Assembly: GCA_964447205.1 (NCBI GenBank) | Contig: CAYUSB010000035.1 | Location: forward strand, 1-64,000 | Direction of reading: 5' to 3' | DNA from: JAEUKH01 sp964447205 | GTDB lineage: Bacteria; Myxococcota_A; Polyangia; Polyangiales; Ga0077539 | Length of the DNA stretch: 64,000 nt | Part shown: in pieces, positions 36,852 through 44,754 of the stretch | Layout of the letters: the number at the start of each line of letters is the position of its first letter | Position numbering within the stretch: position 1 is the first letter of the stretch | Notes under the pieces: model-generated | Told to the model about the DNA's origin: nothing | What the model saw: only the letters and a program-made list of their open reading frames with translations | The model's database searches: none | Made by a program: the position numbers and the translations under genes

Positions 36852-37640
36852 ATGCAATCGACAATCACGGAGACCGCGACGCGTACCGACCGCGGCGGGG
36901 CGGGCGCAGGGATGACCCTGGTGGTGCTCGCGGCGTCGTTGCTGGTGCTTCCGCTGTCGCTTCCGGCCCAGGGAGTGACCACCCCCCAGCCACCGCCGCG
37001 GGCCCGACCGAGCGCCTGGCCCGAGCTGCCCTCGGGCAATACCTGTCCGTCCACCGTCGAGGCCCTGCCCGGCCGGGGAAACTTCCTCAGCATCCGTAAG
37101 TTCTCTCCGGTCCGCCCGCTGGCGGGGTGCAGCGCGCAGTGGCGCGACGAGCTCCACCGGCACTTCTTCCGCGGGAGCCCTCCCAACCGGCGCGGCATCG
37201 CGTGCCTCGGGACAACCTTCGGGGTCAACCACCTCATCGACCTGCGACGTCCGGACGAGATCCTGATGGACTCCCGCAGCGGGGGCTTTCGCTCCGCGGA
37301 GGAGGCCGTCGCCGACTTCAACCGGCGCCACCCCGAGCGGCCCATGCGTTACCACAACGTACGGACCACTCGCGAGTCGCCCGAGGAGAATCAGCGGCAG
37401 ATCGAGCAGGTCGTGCGCTACGTGCAGGAGGCGCTGCGCGACGAGCCCTCGGCGGTCTTCTACCTCCACTGCCGCGCGGGTCGCGACCGCACGGGGGTGA
37501 TGATCGCGGCCATCGAGTCGGTGGTGGGCGGGTGCCCCTGGCCCGAGGTGCGGTCGGCGCTGTTTGCGTACCGCTTCTCCCGCAGCTACGCCCGCCCGCT
37601 CCTGCGCCCGCTGCAGCGCGCCATCGGGGTGCTCCCCTAA
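36852..37640 (+). CDS. Exported tyrosine/dual-specificity phosphatase
   Basis: 262 residues. A hydrophobic segment (MTLVVLAASLLVLPLSLPAQ) near the N-terminus acts as signal or anchor. The catalytic domain contains FGVNHLIDLRRPDEILMDS and the P-loop HCRAGRDRTG (Cys-x5-Arg-Thr), with EENQRQIEQVVRYVQEAL before it. This is the fold of DSP/PTP-like phosphatases acting on phosphotyrosine, phosphoinositides or inositol phosphates. An outside location argues for a scavenging or effector role. Start ATG 36852 is preferred because earlier in-frame residues are not signal-like. The mobile element begins at the base after its stop. Confidence 0.75.
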   Translation: MQSTITETATRTDRGGAGAGMTLVVLAASLLVLPLSLPAQGVTTPQPPPRARPSAWPELPSGNTCPSTVEALPGRGNFLSIRKFSPVRPLAGCSAQWRDELHRHFFRGSPPNRRGIACLGTTFGVNHLIDLRRPDEILMDSRSGGFRSAEEAVADFNRRHPERPMRYHNVRTTRESPEENQRQIEQVVRYVQEALRDEPSAVFYLHCRAGRDRTGVMIAAIESVVGGCPWPEVRSALFAYRFSRSYARPLLRPLQRAIGVLP

Positions 37641-37753
37641 GCAGGGATGCTGGATTCGCATCGGAAACACATGGTTTCCAGGTGAATCTACCGTCACGTC
37701 GAGCCCCCACCCCCGGCCCCGCCCCCACGAGTGCTGGGGATTGACCTCATTTC
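37641..37753 (+). repeat. Left inverted repeat of the IS4-type element
   Basis: Pairs with 42018-42128. The outer 10 bases are identical, a TCTACCGTCA block is shared, and the inner 53 bases (37700-37752, CGAGCCCCCACCCCC... to TTGACCTCA) match the other end almost perfectly. The middle differs. Confidence 0.65.
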
Positions 37754-37763
37754 CAGGAGATCT

Positions 37764-37922
37764 AAACCGCGGCCAGTTCGGGATGTGTAGTTTTCTCAAC
37801 GAGACGCAAGCCAGGCAAGGAAGGGCGACGACGGCGGGCTCCATGCCCGGCGAGGAGACCTGACGCCGCATGGCGACGCGGATCGGCAGAGAAAACTACG
37901 CATCCCGAGCTGGACGTGGTTT
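37764..37922. repeat. 34-bp inverted repeats around a 91-base loop, ahead of the transposase
   Basis: The arms 37764-37797 (starting AAACCGCGGCCAG, ending GTAGTTTTCTC) and 37889-37922 match at 30 of 34 positions. It ends 33 bases before the transposase start. It may be a second set of IS ends (a MITE-like insert) or a regulatory cruciform. Confidence 0.55.
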
Positions 37923-37955
37923 AGCGTCGGCGGCTTGTCCAGTGTTCTCTGCGCC

Positions 37956-38979
37956 ATGGACACAGACTGTGAGGTGGTCTCGAAGGGCTGGGCCGAGCGG
38001 GTCTTCGGCGACGTGGATCTGGGTGATCGTCGTCGTGGCGCCCGGTTGATTCGCATCGCCAATGGCGTCGCCGCGCGTCCCGCAGGTACGATCTCGGAGG
38101 TGTTCGACAACCCAGCGGACCTCTGCGGTGCCTACGACTTCGTCGAGAACGACGCGATCGATCCCGAGGCCCTCGTGGCGTGTCTGGCGCGCGATGCGGC
38201 CCGTCATGCCACGGAGCATCCCTTCGTCTGGGTCGCCACCGACGGCACCCTCAGACGGTCACCGATCGCACCCACGCCAAGGGCACCGGGCCTATCGGCA
38301 CGAGGCGTCGGAAGGGGCGCGGTGACAAGCTCCACGACGCGCTCGTGATGGACCCCGCGGGAGTTCCGCTGGGGATTTGTGCCGTGATCGACTGGCAACG
38401 CCCACAGACCCCTGCGCGCCGCTCCCCTGGGCGCCGTGACGTCGACCAGAAGGAGACCCGCTACTGGCTCCAGGCGCGTGACCAGGTCCGGACGCGGTTG
38501 CGCGAGCACGCGCCCGACGTCGTGTTGCACCTCCTGCACGACCGCGAGGCCGACTCCTGGACCGTGCTCTGGGATGTCGTCACCCACCAGGACAAGGAGT
38601 TTACGACCGTACGCGCGCACTGGAACCGTCGTCTGGTCTGTGCCGATCCCATCGACGAGCGGATGCGCGGACGCTGCGCGATGCGTTGGCGCGTACGACC
38701 GTTCGCGGCGAGTTGGAGCTTGTGGTGCCGGCCCGAGGCGGTCAGCCCGCGCGCATCGCGACGCTGTCGGTGCGCGCGTGTGGCGTCACGCTGGACCTTC
38801 GCGACAAGCGTCACGAAACACACCGCGCGGCGTCGCTCAACGTCGTCTGTGTCACCGAGACCGCGCCGCCGCCGGGCGTCGCTGCGGTGGAGTGGCTGCT
38901 GCTGACGACGGCCCCCGTGGATAGCTTCGAGGCCTGCGTGGAGGTGGTACGCGGGTACTCGCTTCGCCGGCGCATCGAG
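37956..38979 (+). pseudogene. IS4-type transposase, N-terminal two thirds, two frameshifts
   Basis: From ATG 37956: WAERVFGDVDLGDRRRGARL and GAYDFVENDAID are the DNA-binding domain of Tn5/IS4-like transposases, up to FVWVATDGT (first Asp). The frame shifts near 38250 (TVTDRTHAKGTGPIGTRRRK, VVLHLLHDREADSW with the second Asp) and again near 38665 (VRGELELVVPARGGQPARIA, AVEWLLLTTAPVDSFEA). The text stops at YSLRRRIE, inside the YREK motif, where the second element has entered. Not functional as it stands. Confidence 0.8.
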
Positions 38980-39142
38980 ATGAACCAGCCATGGGACTCC
39001 TCAAGTTGTGAGGTCTACGTGGTTGACGGGCACATGAATCTGTGCATATCGACGCCCGTTGCGCGGCGCGCAGCCGTGACGTTACCACTCGACGACGCAC
39101 GTCGACGACCGTGCCAGCAAGCTGTGGGAGAGGAGCGAGGAG

Positions 39143-41257
39143 CTACGTCGTGGAGCGAGGCCAGCGCGTGCGTGGCGTCGTTCGAAGGGCGCGCAGTCGC
39201 GCGAGTTCGTCCGCGTCGGCCCACAGGAGCCACACGCCCGCGGGGTTCACGCTCGACACCTTGCGTCCCTTCACCCAGCCCTTGCGCACCCAGCTGTGCA
39301 GCGTGACCGCGTGCATGTCGAGCGCGTGAGCGAGCGCGGGGAGCGTCCACTCGTGCTCGCCGCGCACGTCGTCGTTGACGACGCGACGCTTCCGACGCGA
39401 CGACGTGTCGTCGGTGCTCGCGAGCAACGAGCTCACCATCGAGGCGTTGAAGGTGTCGCGGCGCTTCGCGGGACGCCACCCCTCGGCGTTCAGTGTCGCC
39501 GCGATCTGCGCGTGCAACGCACCCTCGCTCCGTAGCGCGCGAGCGCGCGCGACGAGGTCGGCGTAGTAGCTCAGCTGCGAGAGCTTGCCGACGGGGCGCG
39601 CAACGCGCGTCTCGGTGCGATGACCGCCGAGCCACGTGATCACCACCGCGACGCGTTCGGTCGGCCCCTCGACCGTCACGGCGACGTCGTCGACGAGCTG
39701 TCGCACGATCGACTTCTGCTGTGCCCTCGTCGTGGTCGGCGCGTGCCACAGCGAGGGCAGGTCGGACGCGAGGTGACGGATCGCCGCGCGCTCGTCTTCG
39801 GTCAGCATCGCGGGGCGTTCCGCGCGGTAGCGGCGGTGATCCTCCTGGAGCTTGAGCTGCGCCGCGAGGTGCTCCTCGAGTTGACGTTCGAGAGTACGCG
39901 CGACCAGGCGGTTCTCCGGCTCGACGGCGTTGTACTGGCGACGGCTCCTATCGACGTCGTACTGCGCGCGCTCGAGGCGCTGCTGCCACATTGCTTCGAC
40001 GCGCACGCGCTCGGCGTCGAGGTCGGCGGCGACCGCGAGGCTGAGATCAAGCGACGCGGGTTCGAGCGCGCGCAACAGCAGCGCCTCCACCGCGTCGTCG
40101 ACGCACGCGGCCGTGAGCGACTGGCAGACCGGCCCCGCGTAGCCGGTCATCTCCGCGACGCACGCGTAGCGAACGTACCCCGAGTAGAAGGTCACCATGC
40201 GACGGCCGCAGCGACCGCAACGCACCACCCCGGCGAGCAGCGCGTTGCCCTGGCGCGGCGCGCCACGGTGGACCTGGCAGTTGAGCGTGAGCTGCTTGAG
40301 GTTGGCCTCGTAGCGCTCCCACGAGATGTACGCGGGCACCCGATCGCGCAGGCACACCTGCCACTCGCCCAGGTGCATCACCTTGCGCCCGGTCGACGGT
40401 CGCGCGGGCTTCTTGGTGCGCGGGTCGGTCGCGCGTCGGCCCCAGACATAGGCGCCTGCGTAGATCGGGTTGTGCAGCATGTTCTGCAACGTGACGCGGT
40501 TGGGGCGGCGCCACTCCAGGTCGCCCTTGTCGAGGCCGAAGCGCACGCGCACCGGCAGCTTGAGGTCGTGCTCGACGAGGTAGCACAGCACGCCGTGCAA
40601 GGTGCCGCGCCGCTCGAACTGCTCGAAGATCGTCTCGACGACCGCGCGCGCCTGCTCGTCGGGCTCCTTGACGACTTCGCCCGATGGACGGCGGACGTAG
40701 CCCGCGGGGACCAGCATCCCGAGCTCGCCGCGCGCGGCCTTGGCGCTGCGCCCGGCGTGCATGCGCATCTTGATCGTGTGCAGCTCCGCTTCGCTCATCG
40801 TGCCCTTGAGGCCGAGCAGCAGGCGGTCGTTGAAGTGCGCGGGGTCGTAGACGCCGTCGAGGTCACTGATGAGCGTGCCGAAGACCGAGCACACCTCGAG
40901 CAGCTGATGCCAGTCGCGGCAGTTGCGTGCGAGGCGCGACACCTCGACGCCGAGCAGGAGCCCGACGTGATCGAGGCTGACCTCGGTGACCAGGCGTTGA
41001 AAGCCCGGCCTCCCTTCGGCGCTCGCGCCCGAGCGGCCGAGATCGTCGTCGATGACGAGGACGCGCTCGCGCGCCCACCCGAGCGCGATGGCGCGCTCGA
41101 CGAGGTTGTACTGCATGCGGGTCGACTCCTGGTGGTGCAGGAGCTGCTGCGTCGTCGACTGCCGGACGTAGACGATGGCGAGGCGATCGAGGTGACGCGG
41201 CGTGACCTTCGACGAGAGCATCGTCGCGAGGTGAGACTCATGAGCCCGCGCGGTCAT
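39143..41257 (-). CDS. Large serine recombinase (resolvase/recombinase family)
   Basis: 704 residues from ATG 41257, preceded by AGGAG at good spacing; GTG 41278 is possible. The N-terminal resolvase domain (AIVYVRQSTTQQLLHHQEST) places the catalytic Ser in YVRQST. EVSRLARNCRDWHQLLEVC and GTMSEAELHTIKMRM are the catalytic-domain arginine region and helix E. A recombinase domain follows (about 190-330), then a zinc ribbon (CGRCGRRMVTFYSGYVRYAC), a coiled coil, and a C-terminal helix-turn-helix (EHEWTLPALAHALDMHAVTL, SWVRKGWVKGR). It should catalyse its own element's integration or excision. The frame is intact, so it may be active. Confidence 0.85.
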   Translation of the reverse strand: MTARAHESHLATMLSSKVTPRHLDRLAIVYVRQSTTQQLLHHQESTRMQYNLVERAIALGWARERVLVIDDDLGRSGASAEGRPGFQRLVTEVSLDHVGLLLGVEVSRLARNCRDWHQLLEVCSVFGTLISDLDGVYDPAHFNDRLLLGLKGTMSEAELHTIKMRMHAGRSAKAARGELGMLVPAGYVRRPSGEVVKEPDEQARAVVETIFEQFERRGTLHGVLCYLVEHDLKLPVRVRFGLDKGDLEWRRPNRVTLQNMLHNPIYAGAYVWGRRATDPRTKKPARPSTGRKVMHLGEWQVCLRDRVPAYISWERYEANLKQLTLNCQVHRGAPRQGNALLAGVVRCGRCGRRMVTFYSGYVRYACVAEMTGYAGPVCQSLTAACVDDAVEALLLRALEPASLDLSLAVAADLDAERVRVEAMWQQRLERAQYDVDRSRRQYNAVEPENRLVARTLERQLEEHLAAQLKLQEDHRRYRAERPAMLTEDERAAIRHLASDLPSLWHAPTTTRAQQKSIVRQLVDDVAVTVEGPTERVAVVITWLGGHRTETRVARPVGKLSQLSYYADLVARARALRSEGALHAQIAATLNAEGWRPAKRRDTFNASMVSSLLASTDDTSSRRKRRVVNDDVRGEHEWTLPALAHALDMHAVTLHSWVRKGWVKGRKVSSVNPAGVWLLWADADELARLRALRTTPRTRWPRSTT

Positions 41258-41432
41258 CGCGTTGCTCCTCGCTCGCACCGAGTCGTTGCATCACCATCGC
41301 GCAGAGCACCGCGAGCAGCGACCGGCGGCGCGTCGACGGCAGCGTGCTCCACGCCAGAGGAGGCGCCCGAGTCTCGGGGAGCCGCAGCGGGAGTTGCGGG
41401 GACAGAACCGGCGGAGGACGTTTCCTGACCAT
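41238..41432 (-). CDS. Small protein upstream of and overlapping the serine recombinase
   Basis: 64 residues from ATG 41432, overlapping the recombinase start by 20 bases (its TGA is at 41238-41240). Text LRLPETRAPPLAWSTLPSTR and SLLAVLCAMVMQRLG forms a plausible helix. It may be the accessory gene of this element class, but no family is recognised. Overlap suggests translational coupling. Confidence 0.4.
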   Translation of the reverse strand: MVRKRPPPVLSPQLPLRLPETRAPPLAWSTLPSTRRRSLLAVLCAMVMQRLGASEEQRDDRAGS

Positions 41433-41585
41433 CCCGAAGTCTGGTCACCCAGCGGGCCAGTGCGAGGAGGGCCGCCGGGTTGACTACCGGGCGGGGCAGC
41501 GCAGCCGGGTCCGGCGGTTTCGGCGGAGGCGCGAGCGGGGACGAGATAGAGGTCCCCGGTACGGGAGGGTTATGAATGGGGGATG

Positions 41586-42023
41586 GAGGAGTTTCACCGC
41601 GCCTGGAAGAGCGGGGGGACGGGCCATGAGGCATCGCAGTTGTGGTCCCCGCAGCATCGCGCGCGATGGCGGCTGATTCTTGCTGCGGTTGCGGTGCATC
41701 TGCTGCGCACCAAGATCTTGAGTGAGTTGGCGCCGCAGACCCCCGCAACGAAGGTGTTTACGCCCGAGCAGATCGAGGCGGTGCGCGACCTGCAGAAGGA
41801 CGTGGTCGTCCCTGAGACCGGCCCGGTGAGCCTCTGGCAGATGACCGTCGCGATCGCCTAGCTTGGGGGATGGCTCGCGAACAAGCGGCGTCCACCCGGG
41901 ATGGTGCCGCTGCGGCGAGGATGGCAGCGCGTCGCCGAGTACCTCATCGGCCTGCGACGAAGGCACGAACGCATTGCCTCGCTGCAGCGCGGAGAAAGCC
42001 GTGCGAAACACGAAGAGAATTGA
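41586..42023 (+). pseudogene. IS4-type transposase, C-terminal third, with in-frame TAG
   Basis: Continues the split transposase: EEFHRAWKSGG completes the Y-x2-R-x3-E-x6-K signature, followed by LWSPQHRARWRLILAAVAVH and FTPEQIEAVRDLQKDV. A TAG at 41859-41861 interrupts the frame. Beyond it LGGWLANKRRPPGMVPLRRG and WQRVAEYLIGLRRRH are the expected C-terminus, ending at TGA 42021-42023 next to the right inverted repeat. Confidence 0.75.
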
Positions 42024-42128
42024 GGTCAATCCCAAGCACTCGTGGGGGCGGGGCGGGGGGTGGGGGCTCGCGTAGAGACCGTGAAACAATGGCTCTGACG
42101 GTAGATCAGGGTTTCCTCGCATCCCTGC
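42018..42128 (-). repeat. Right inverted repeat of the IS4-type element
   Basis: Partner of 37641-37753. The transposase stop overlaps its inner edge. It contains TGACGGTAGAT (42096-42106) and ends GCATCCCTGC. Confidence 0.65.
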
Positions 42129-42149
42129 CAAGCGCGCGACGATCCTGTC

Positions 42150-42246
42150 GCCGCCCGCGGTTGCATCCCCAACACGTACATGGCCGCCAAGGCCCCTCCG
42201 GCCGACACCGCCTGCGCCCGCCACGGGGACGCACTCCGAACTCCAG
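42150..42246 (-). repeat. Solo IS91-type terminus, copy 2
   Basis: Matches about 680-778 upstream of the IS91 transposase at the window's left end, including CTGCGCCCGCCACGGG and ACTCCGAACTCCAG. No transposase is attached. It ends 22 bases before the PiT gene's stop, at the change back to core codon style. Confidence 0.5.
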
Positions 42247-42267
42247 TCCCGACGCCCGACCCGCGGG

Positions 42268-43680
42268 CTACACCAACACGAGCCGCAGCAGGAGGAACAT
42301 CCCCCCGGCCAGGGTCATCACGGCGGGCAGGGTGAGGACCCACGCGAGGCCGATGTTGCGCACGGTGGTGCGTTGCAGCCCGCTGCCCTGGGCCACCATC
42401 GTGCCAGCGATGCCCGACGACAGGACGTGGGTGGTGCTCACGGGCAGCCCCGAGACGGCGGCGAACCCGATGGTGCTGGCGGCCACGAGCTCGGCGCAGG
42501 CCCCCTGGGCGTAGGTGAGGTGGGTCTTGCCGATCTTCTCGCCGACGGTGACGACGATGCGTCGCCAGCCGACCATGGTCCCGATCCCGAGTGCGAGGGC
42601 GATGGCCAGCAGGACCCAGTTGGGGGCGTAGTCGGTGAGGGCCCGCAGTTCGTGGCGCTGGGCCTTGAGGGCGTCGGTCTCGGCGGGGGTGAGCCCGAGG
42701 CCGCCGCGTCGAGCGAGGTTCTCGACGGTGCGGTCGGCCCGGAGGATGGCGCTGCGTACGGCGAAGCGCTCGCCCCGAGGGATGGCTCCGACCGACCGGT
42801 GGCGCCCGAGGTGCTGGCGCAGCTCGGCGAGCTCGACGTGGACCCGGGCGGCGTCGCCGGTGGCTTCGCGGGTGGTGTGGGCCTCGACGAGGCGATCGAG
42901 GGCCACGCTGGCGGCCACCGTGCGGTCGAAGCGATCGGGGGTGGCGTGCGGGTCGAGGGCGAAGCCCGCGGGGACGAGGCCGATGAGCACGAGCATCATC
43001 AGGCCGACCCCCTTCTGGCCGTCGTTGCTCCCGTGGGCGAAGCTCACCCCCGAGCAGGTCGCGATGAGGAGGGCCCGCACCCCGGGAGTGGGCGGAACCC
43101 CCGGGGCCGCGGGCGCGAGGAGGCCCGTGTTGCGGGTGTACCGCCGCGCCAGGAGGAGGAGACCCCCCGCGGCGAGGAAGCCGAAGACGGGCGAGATCAC
43201 GAGGGACAGGGCGATCTCGGAGGCCTTGGTCCAGTTGACCCCGTCGCCGAGGCGGTGGCCCGGGAGCAGGGAGTTGGCCAGACCCACGCCCATGATGGCC
43301 CCGATGAGGGTGTGGGAGCTGGAGGCGGGGAGCCCGAGAAACCAGGTCCCAAGGTTCCACACGATGGCGGCGAGGAGGAGGGCGAGGACCATGGCGAGGC
43401 CGGCCCCGGGGCCCGACGAGACCAGAAGCTCCACCGGAAGCAGCTTGATGATCCCCAGGGCCACGGAGATTCCCCCGAGAAACACCCCGAAGAAGTTGCA
43501 CACCCCCGACAGCACCACCGCCTGCCCCGGCTTGAGGCTGTGGGTGTAGATCACCGTGGCCACCGCGTTGGCCGTATCGTGAAACCCGTTGACGAACTCA
43601 AACCCCAGCGCAATCGCGATGCACACGAAGAGAAGCACGGCGCTCCCGGTGCTGAGTCCGTGGTCGAAGAGTGCGTCCAT
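42268..43680 (-). CDS. pit: Inorganic phosphate transporter, PiT family
   Basis: 470 residues with about ten transmembrane segments. The two PiT signatures are FEFVNGFHDTANAVATVIYT (N-terminal half) and VSFAHGSNDGQKGVG (middle), with GLPASSSHTLIGAIMG and GLPVSTTHVLSSGIAG as the repeated halves. A charged cytosolic loop of about 115 residues separates the halves, as in PitA. It imports phosphate with cations by proton symport. The start is MDALFDHGLSTGSAVLLF. Core-style codons follow directly after the mobile region. Confidence 0.9.
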   Translation of the reverse strand: MDALFDHGLSTGSAVLLFVCIAIALGFEFVNGFHDTANAVATVIYTHSLKPGQAVVLSGVCNFFGVFLGGISVALGIIKLLPVELLVSSGPGAGLAMVLALLLAAIVWNLGTWFLGLPASSSHTLIGAIMGVGLANSLLPGHRLGDGVNWTKASEIALSLVISPVFGFLAAGGLLLLARRYTRNTGLLAPAAPGVPPTPGVRALLIATCSGVSFAHGSNDGQKGVGLMMLVLIGLVPAGFALDPHATPDRFDRTVAASVALDRLVEAHTTREATGDAARVHVELAELRQHLGRHRSVGAIPRGERFAVRSAILRADRTVENLARRGGLGLTPAETDALKAQRHELRALTDYAPNWVLLAIALALGIGTMVGWRRIVVTVGEKIGKTHLTYAQGACAELVAASTIGFAAVSGLPVSTTHVLSSGIAGTMVAQGSGLQRTTVRNIGLAWVLTLPAVMTLAGGMFLLLRLVLV

Positions 43681-43831
43681 CGGTATGCCTCGAGGGTCCT
43701 TTCCGCGCCGTAAGGGCAATGGGCCGCAGCCGTGGTCTGCCCGTCGACGCTTCCGCCCACCGGGCGACGGCGCCTCCCCTCTGGGTCGGGGGGGTACACC
43801 TTCGCTCCGTGGCCGAGACGCTAGGTGCCTG

Positions 43832-43851
43832 TTGTCACGGCCGTGTGACAA
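43832..43851. promoter_or_regulatory. Operator-like palindrome in the pit/GST divergent region
   Basis: TTGTCAC (43832-43838) and GTGACAA (43845-43851) form a perfect 7-bp inverted repeat with a 6-base spacer. It sits in the 303-base intergenic region between divergently read genes, 132 bases before the GST start. It has the geometry of a dimeric regulator's site; the regulator is unknown. The rest of the region holds no gene. Confidence 0.4.
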
Positions 43852-43983
43852 GGGTGTGTGTGCGCGGAGACTCCTGTCCAGTTTGTCCGGGGCCCCAATC
43901 ACCCCGCAGCCCGTGCACGCCCGACGGCCTCGCGGTCCCCCTTGACGCTTGGGCCACGATCCCCGAGTTTGCTCGCCCCCCCG

Positions 43984-44754
43984 ATGGACACCGCTCCCCC
44001 CTACGCCCTGTTCTACTGGCCGCACATCCAGGGCCGCGGCGAATTCATTCGCCTCGCCCTCGAAGACGCCCAGACGCCGTACCTCGACGTGGCCCGGAGC
44101 CCCGACCACGGCGGCCTCGAGGCCCTGCGTCGCCGCCTCCGCGGAGAGGGAGACGTAGGCGCCGTGCCCTTCGCCCCGCCCTTCCTCGACCACGCGGGCC
44201 GCACCTTCTTCCAGGTCGCCAACATCCTCGACTACCTCGCCCCGCGCCTCGGACTCGTCCCCGACGACGCGGTCACGCGGCACGAGGCCCTCCAGCTCCA
44301 GCTCCTGGTGGCCGACCTCGTGGCGGAGGTTCACGACACCCACCACCCCCTGGGGACGAGCCTGTACTACGAAGACCAACAGCCCGAAGCCGCCCGACGG
44401 GCCCAGGTCTTCGTCGACCAGCGGCTGCCGAAGTTCCTCGGGTATTTCGAGGCCACCCTCGCCCGCCACAACCGCGGTCCCAGCCTCCTCGAAGGCGGCC
44501 ACAGCTACGTCGACCTGTCATTGTTTCAGGTCCTCGAAGGCATGACCTGGGCCTTCCCCAAGGCCATGCGGGCCTTCGCCCCAAAGATGCCCGGCCTCGC
44601 CGCCCTGCACGACCGCGTGGCCGCCCGCCCCGGGATCGCCGCCTACCTGGCCTCCCCGCGGCGGATCCCCTTCAACAACCATGGGATCTTCCGGGCCTAC
44701 CCCGACCTCGATCTCGCCCCATCCTGGGCCCACGACGGGGCCCTGTCCCCATGA
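43984..44754 (+). CDS. Glutathione S-transferase-like protein
   Basis: 256 residues. N-terminal thioredoxin fold (APPYALFYWPHIQGRGEFIR, LALEDAQTP), with FFQVANILDYLAPRLGL ending the domain, then an all-helical C-terminal domain (YVDLSLFQVLEGMTWAFPKA). YALFYWPHIQGRGEFIR resembles sigma-class GSTs. Its stop overlaps the egtB start by four bases (ATGA), so it is translationally coupled to ergothioneine synthesis. A role in thiol conjugation or in using ergothioneine is a guess. Confidence 0.75.
   Translation: MDTAPPYALFYWPHIQGRGEFIRLALEDAQTPYLDVARSPDHGGLEALRRRLRGEGDVGAVPFAPPFLDHAGRTFFQVANILDYLAPRLGLVPDDAVTRHEALQLQLLVADLVAEVHDTHHPLGTSLYYEDQQPEAARRAQVFVDQRLPKFLGYFEATLARHNRGPSLLEGGHSYVDLSLFQVLEGMTWAFPKAMRAFAPKMPGLAALHDRVAARPGIAAYLASPRRIPFNNHGIFRAYPDLDLAPSWAHDGALSP

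Larger units (their letters stand above)
38980..41585 (-). mobile_element. Serine-recombinase element inserted in the IS4-type transposase
   Basis: Borders are set by the interrupted transposase: upstream text ends with GAG at 38977-38979 and resumes with GAGGAGTTTCACCGC at 41586. A GAG at both junctions is compatible with a 2-3 base recombination overlap. Content: a large serine recombinase and one small upstream gene. No terminal inverted repeat was seen. Confidence 0.7.
37641..42128 (+). mobile_element. IS4-type insertion element carrying a second element inside it
   Basis: Bounded by inverted repeats of about 110 bases (37641-37753 and 42018-42128), both ending in GCAGGGATGC. It holds a broken IS4-type transposase gene split by a 2.6 kb serine-recombinase element. 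Without the insert it would be about 1.9 kb. No target duplication is evident at the outer ends. Confidence 0.65.

Noticed and set aside
42268..44502. 744-codon minus-strand open frame extending upstream of the phosphate transporter
   Set aside because: Its first 270 codons run antisense through the GST gene; the transporter's natural start is 43680.
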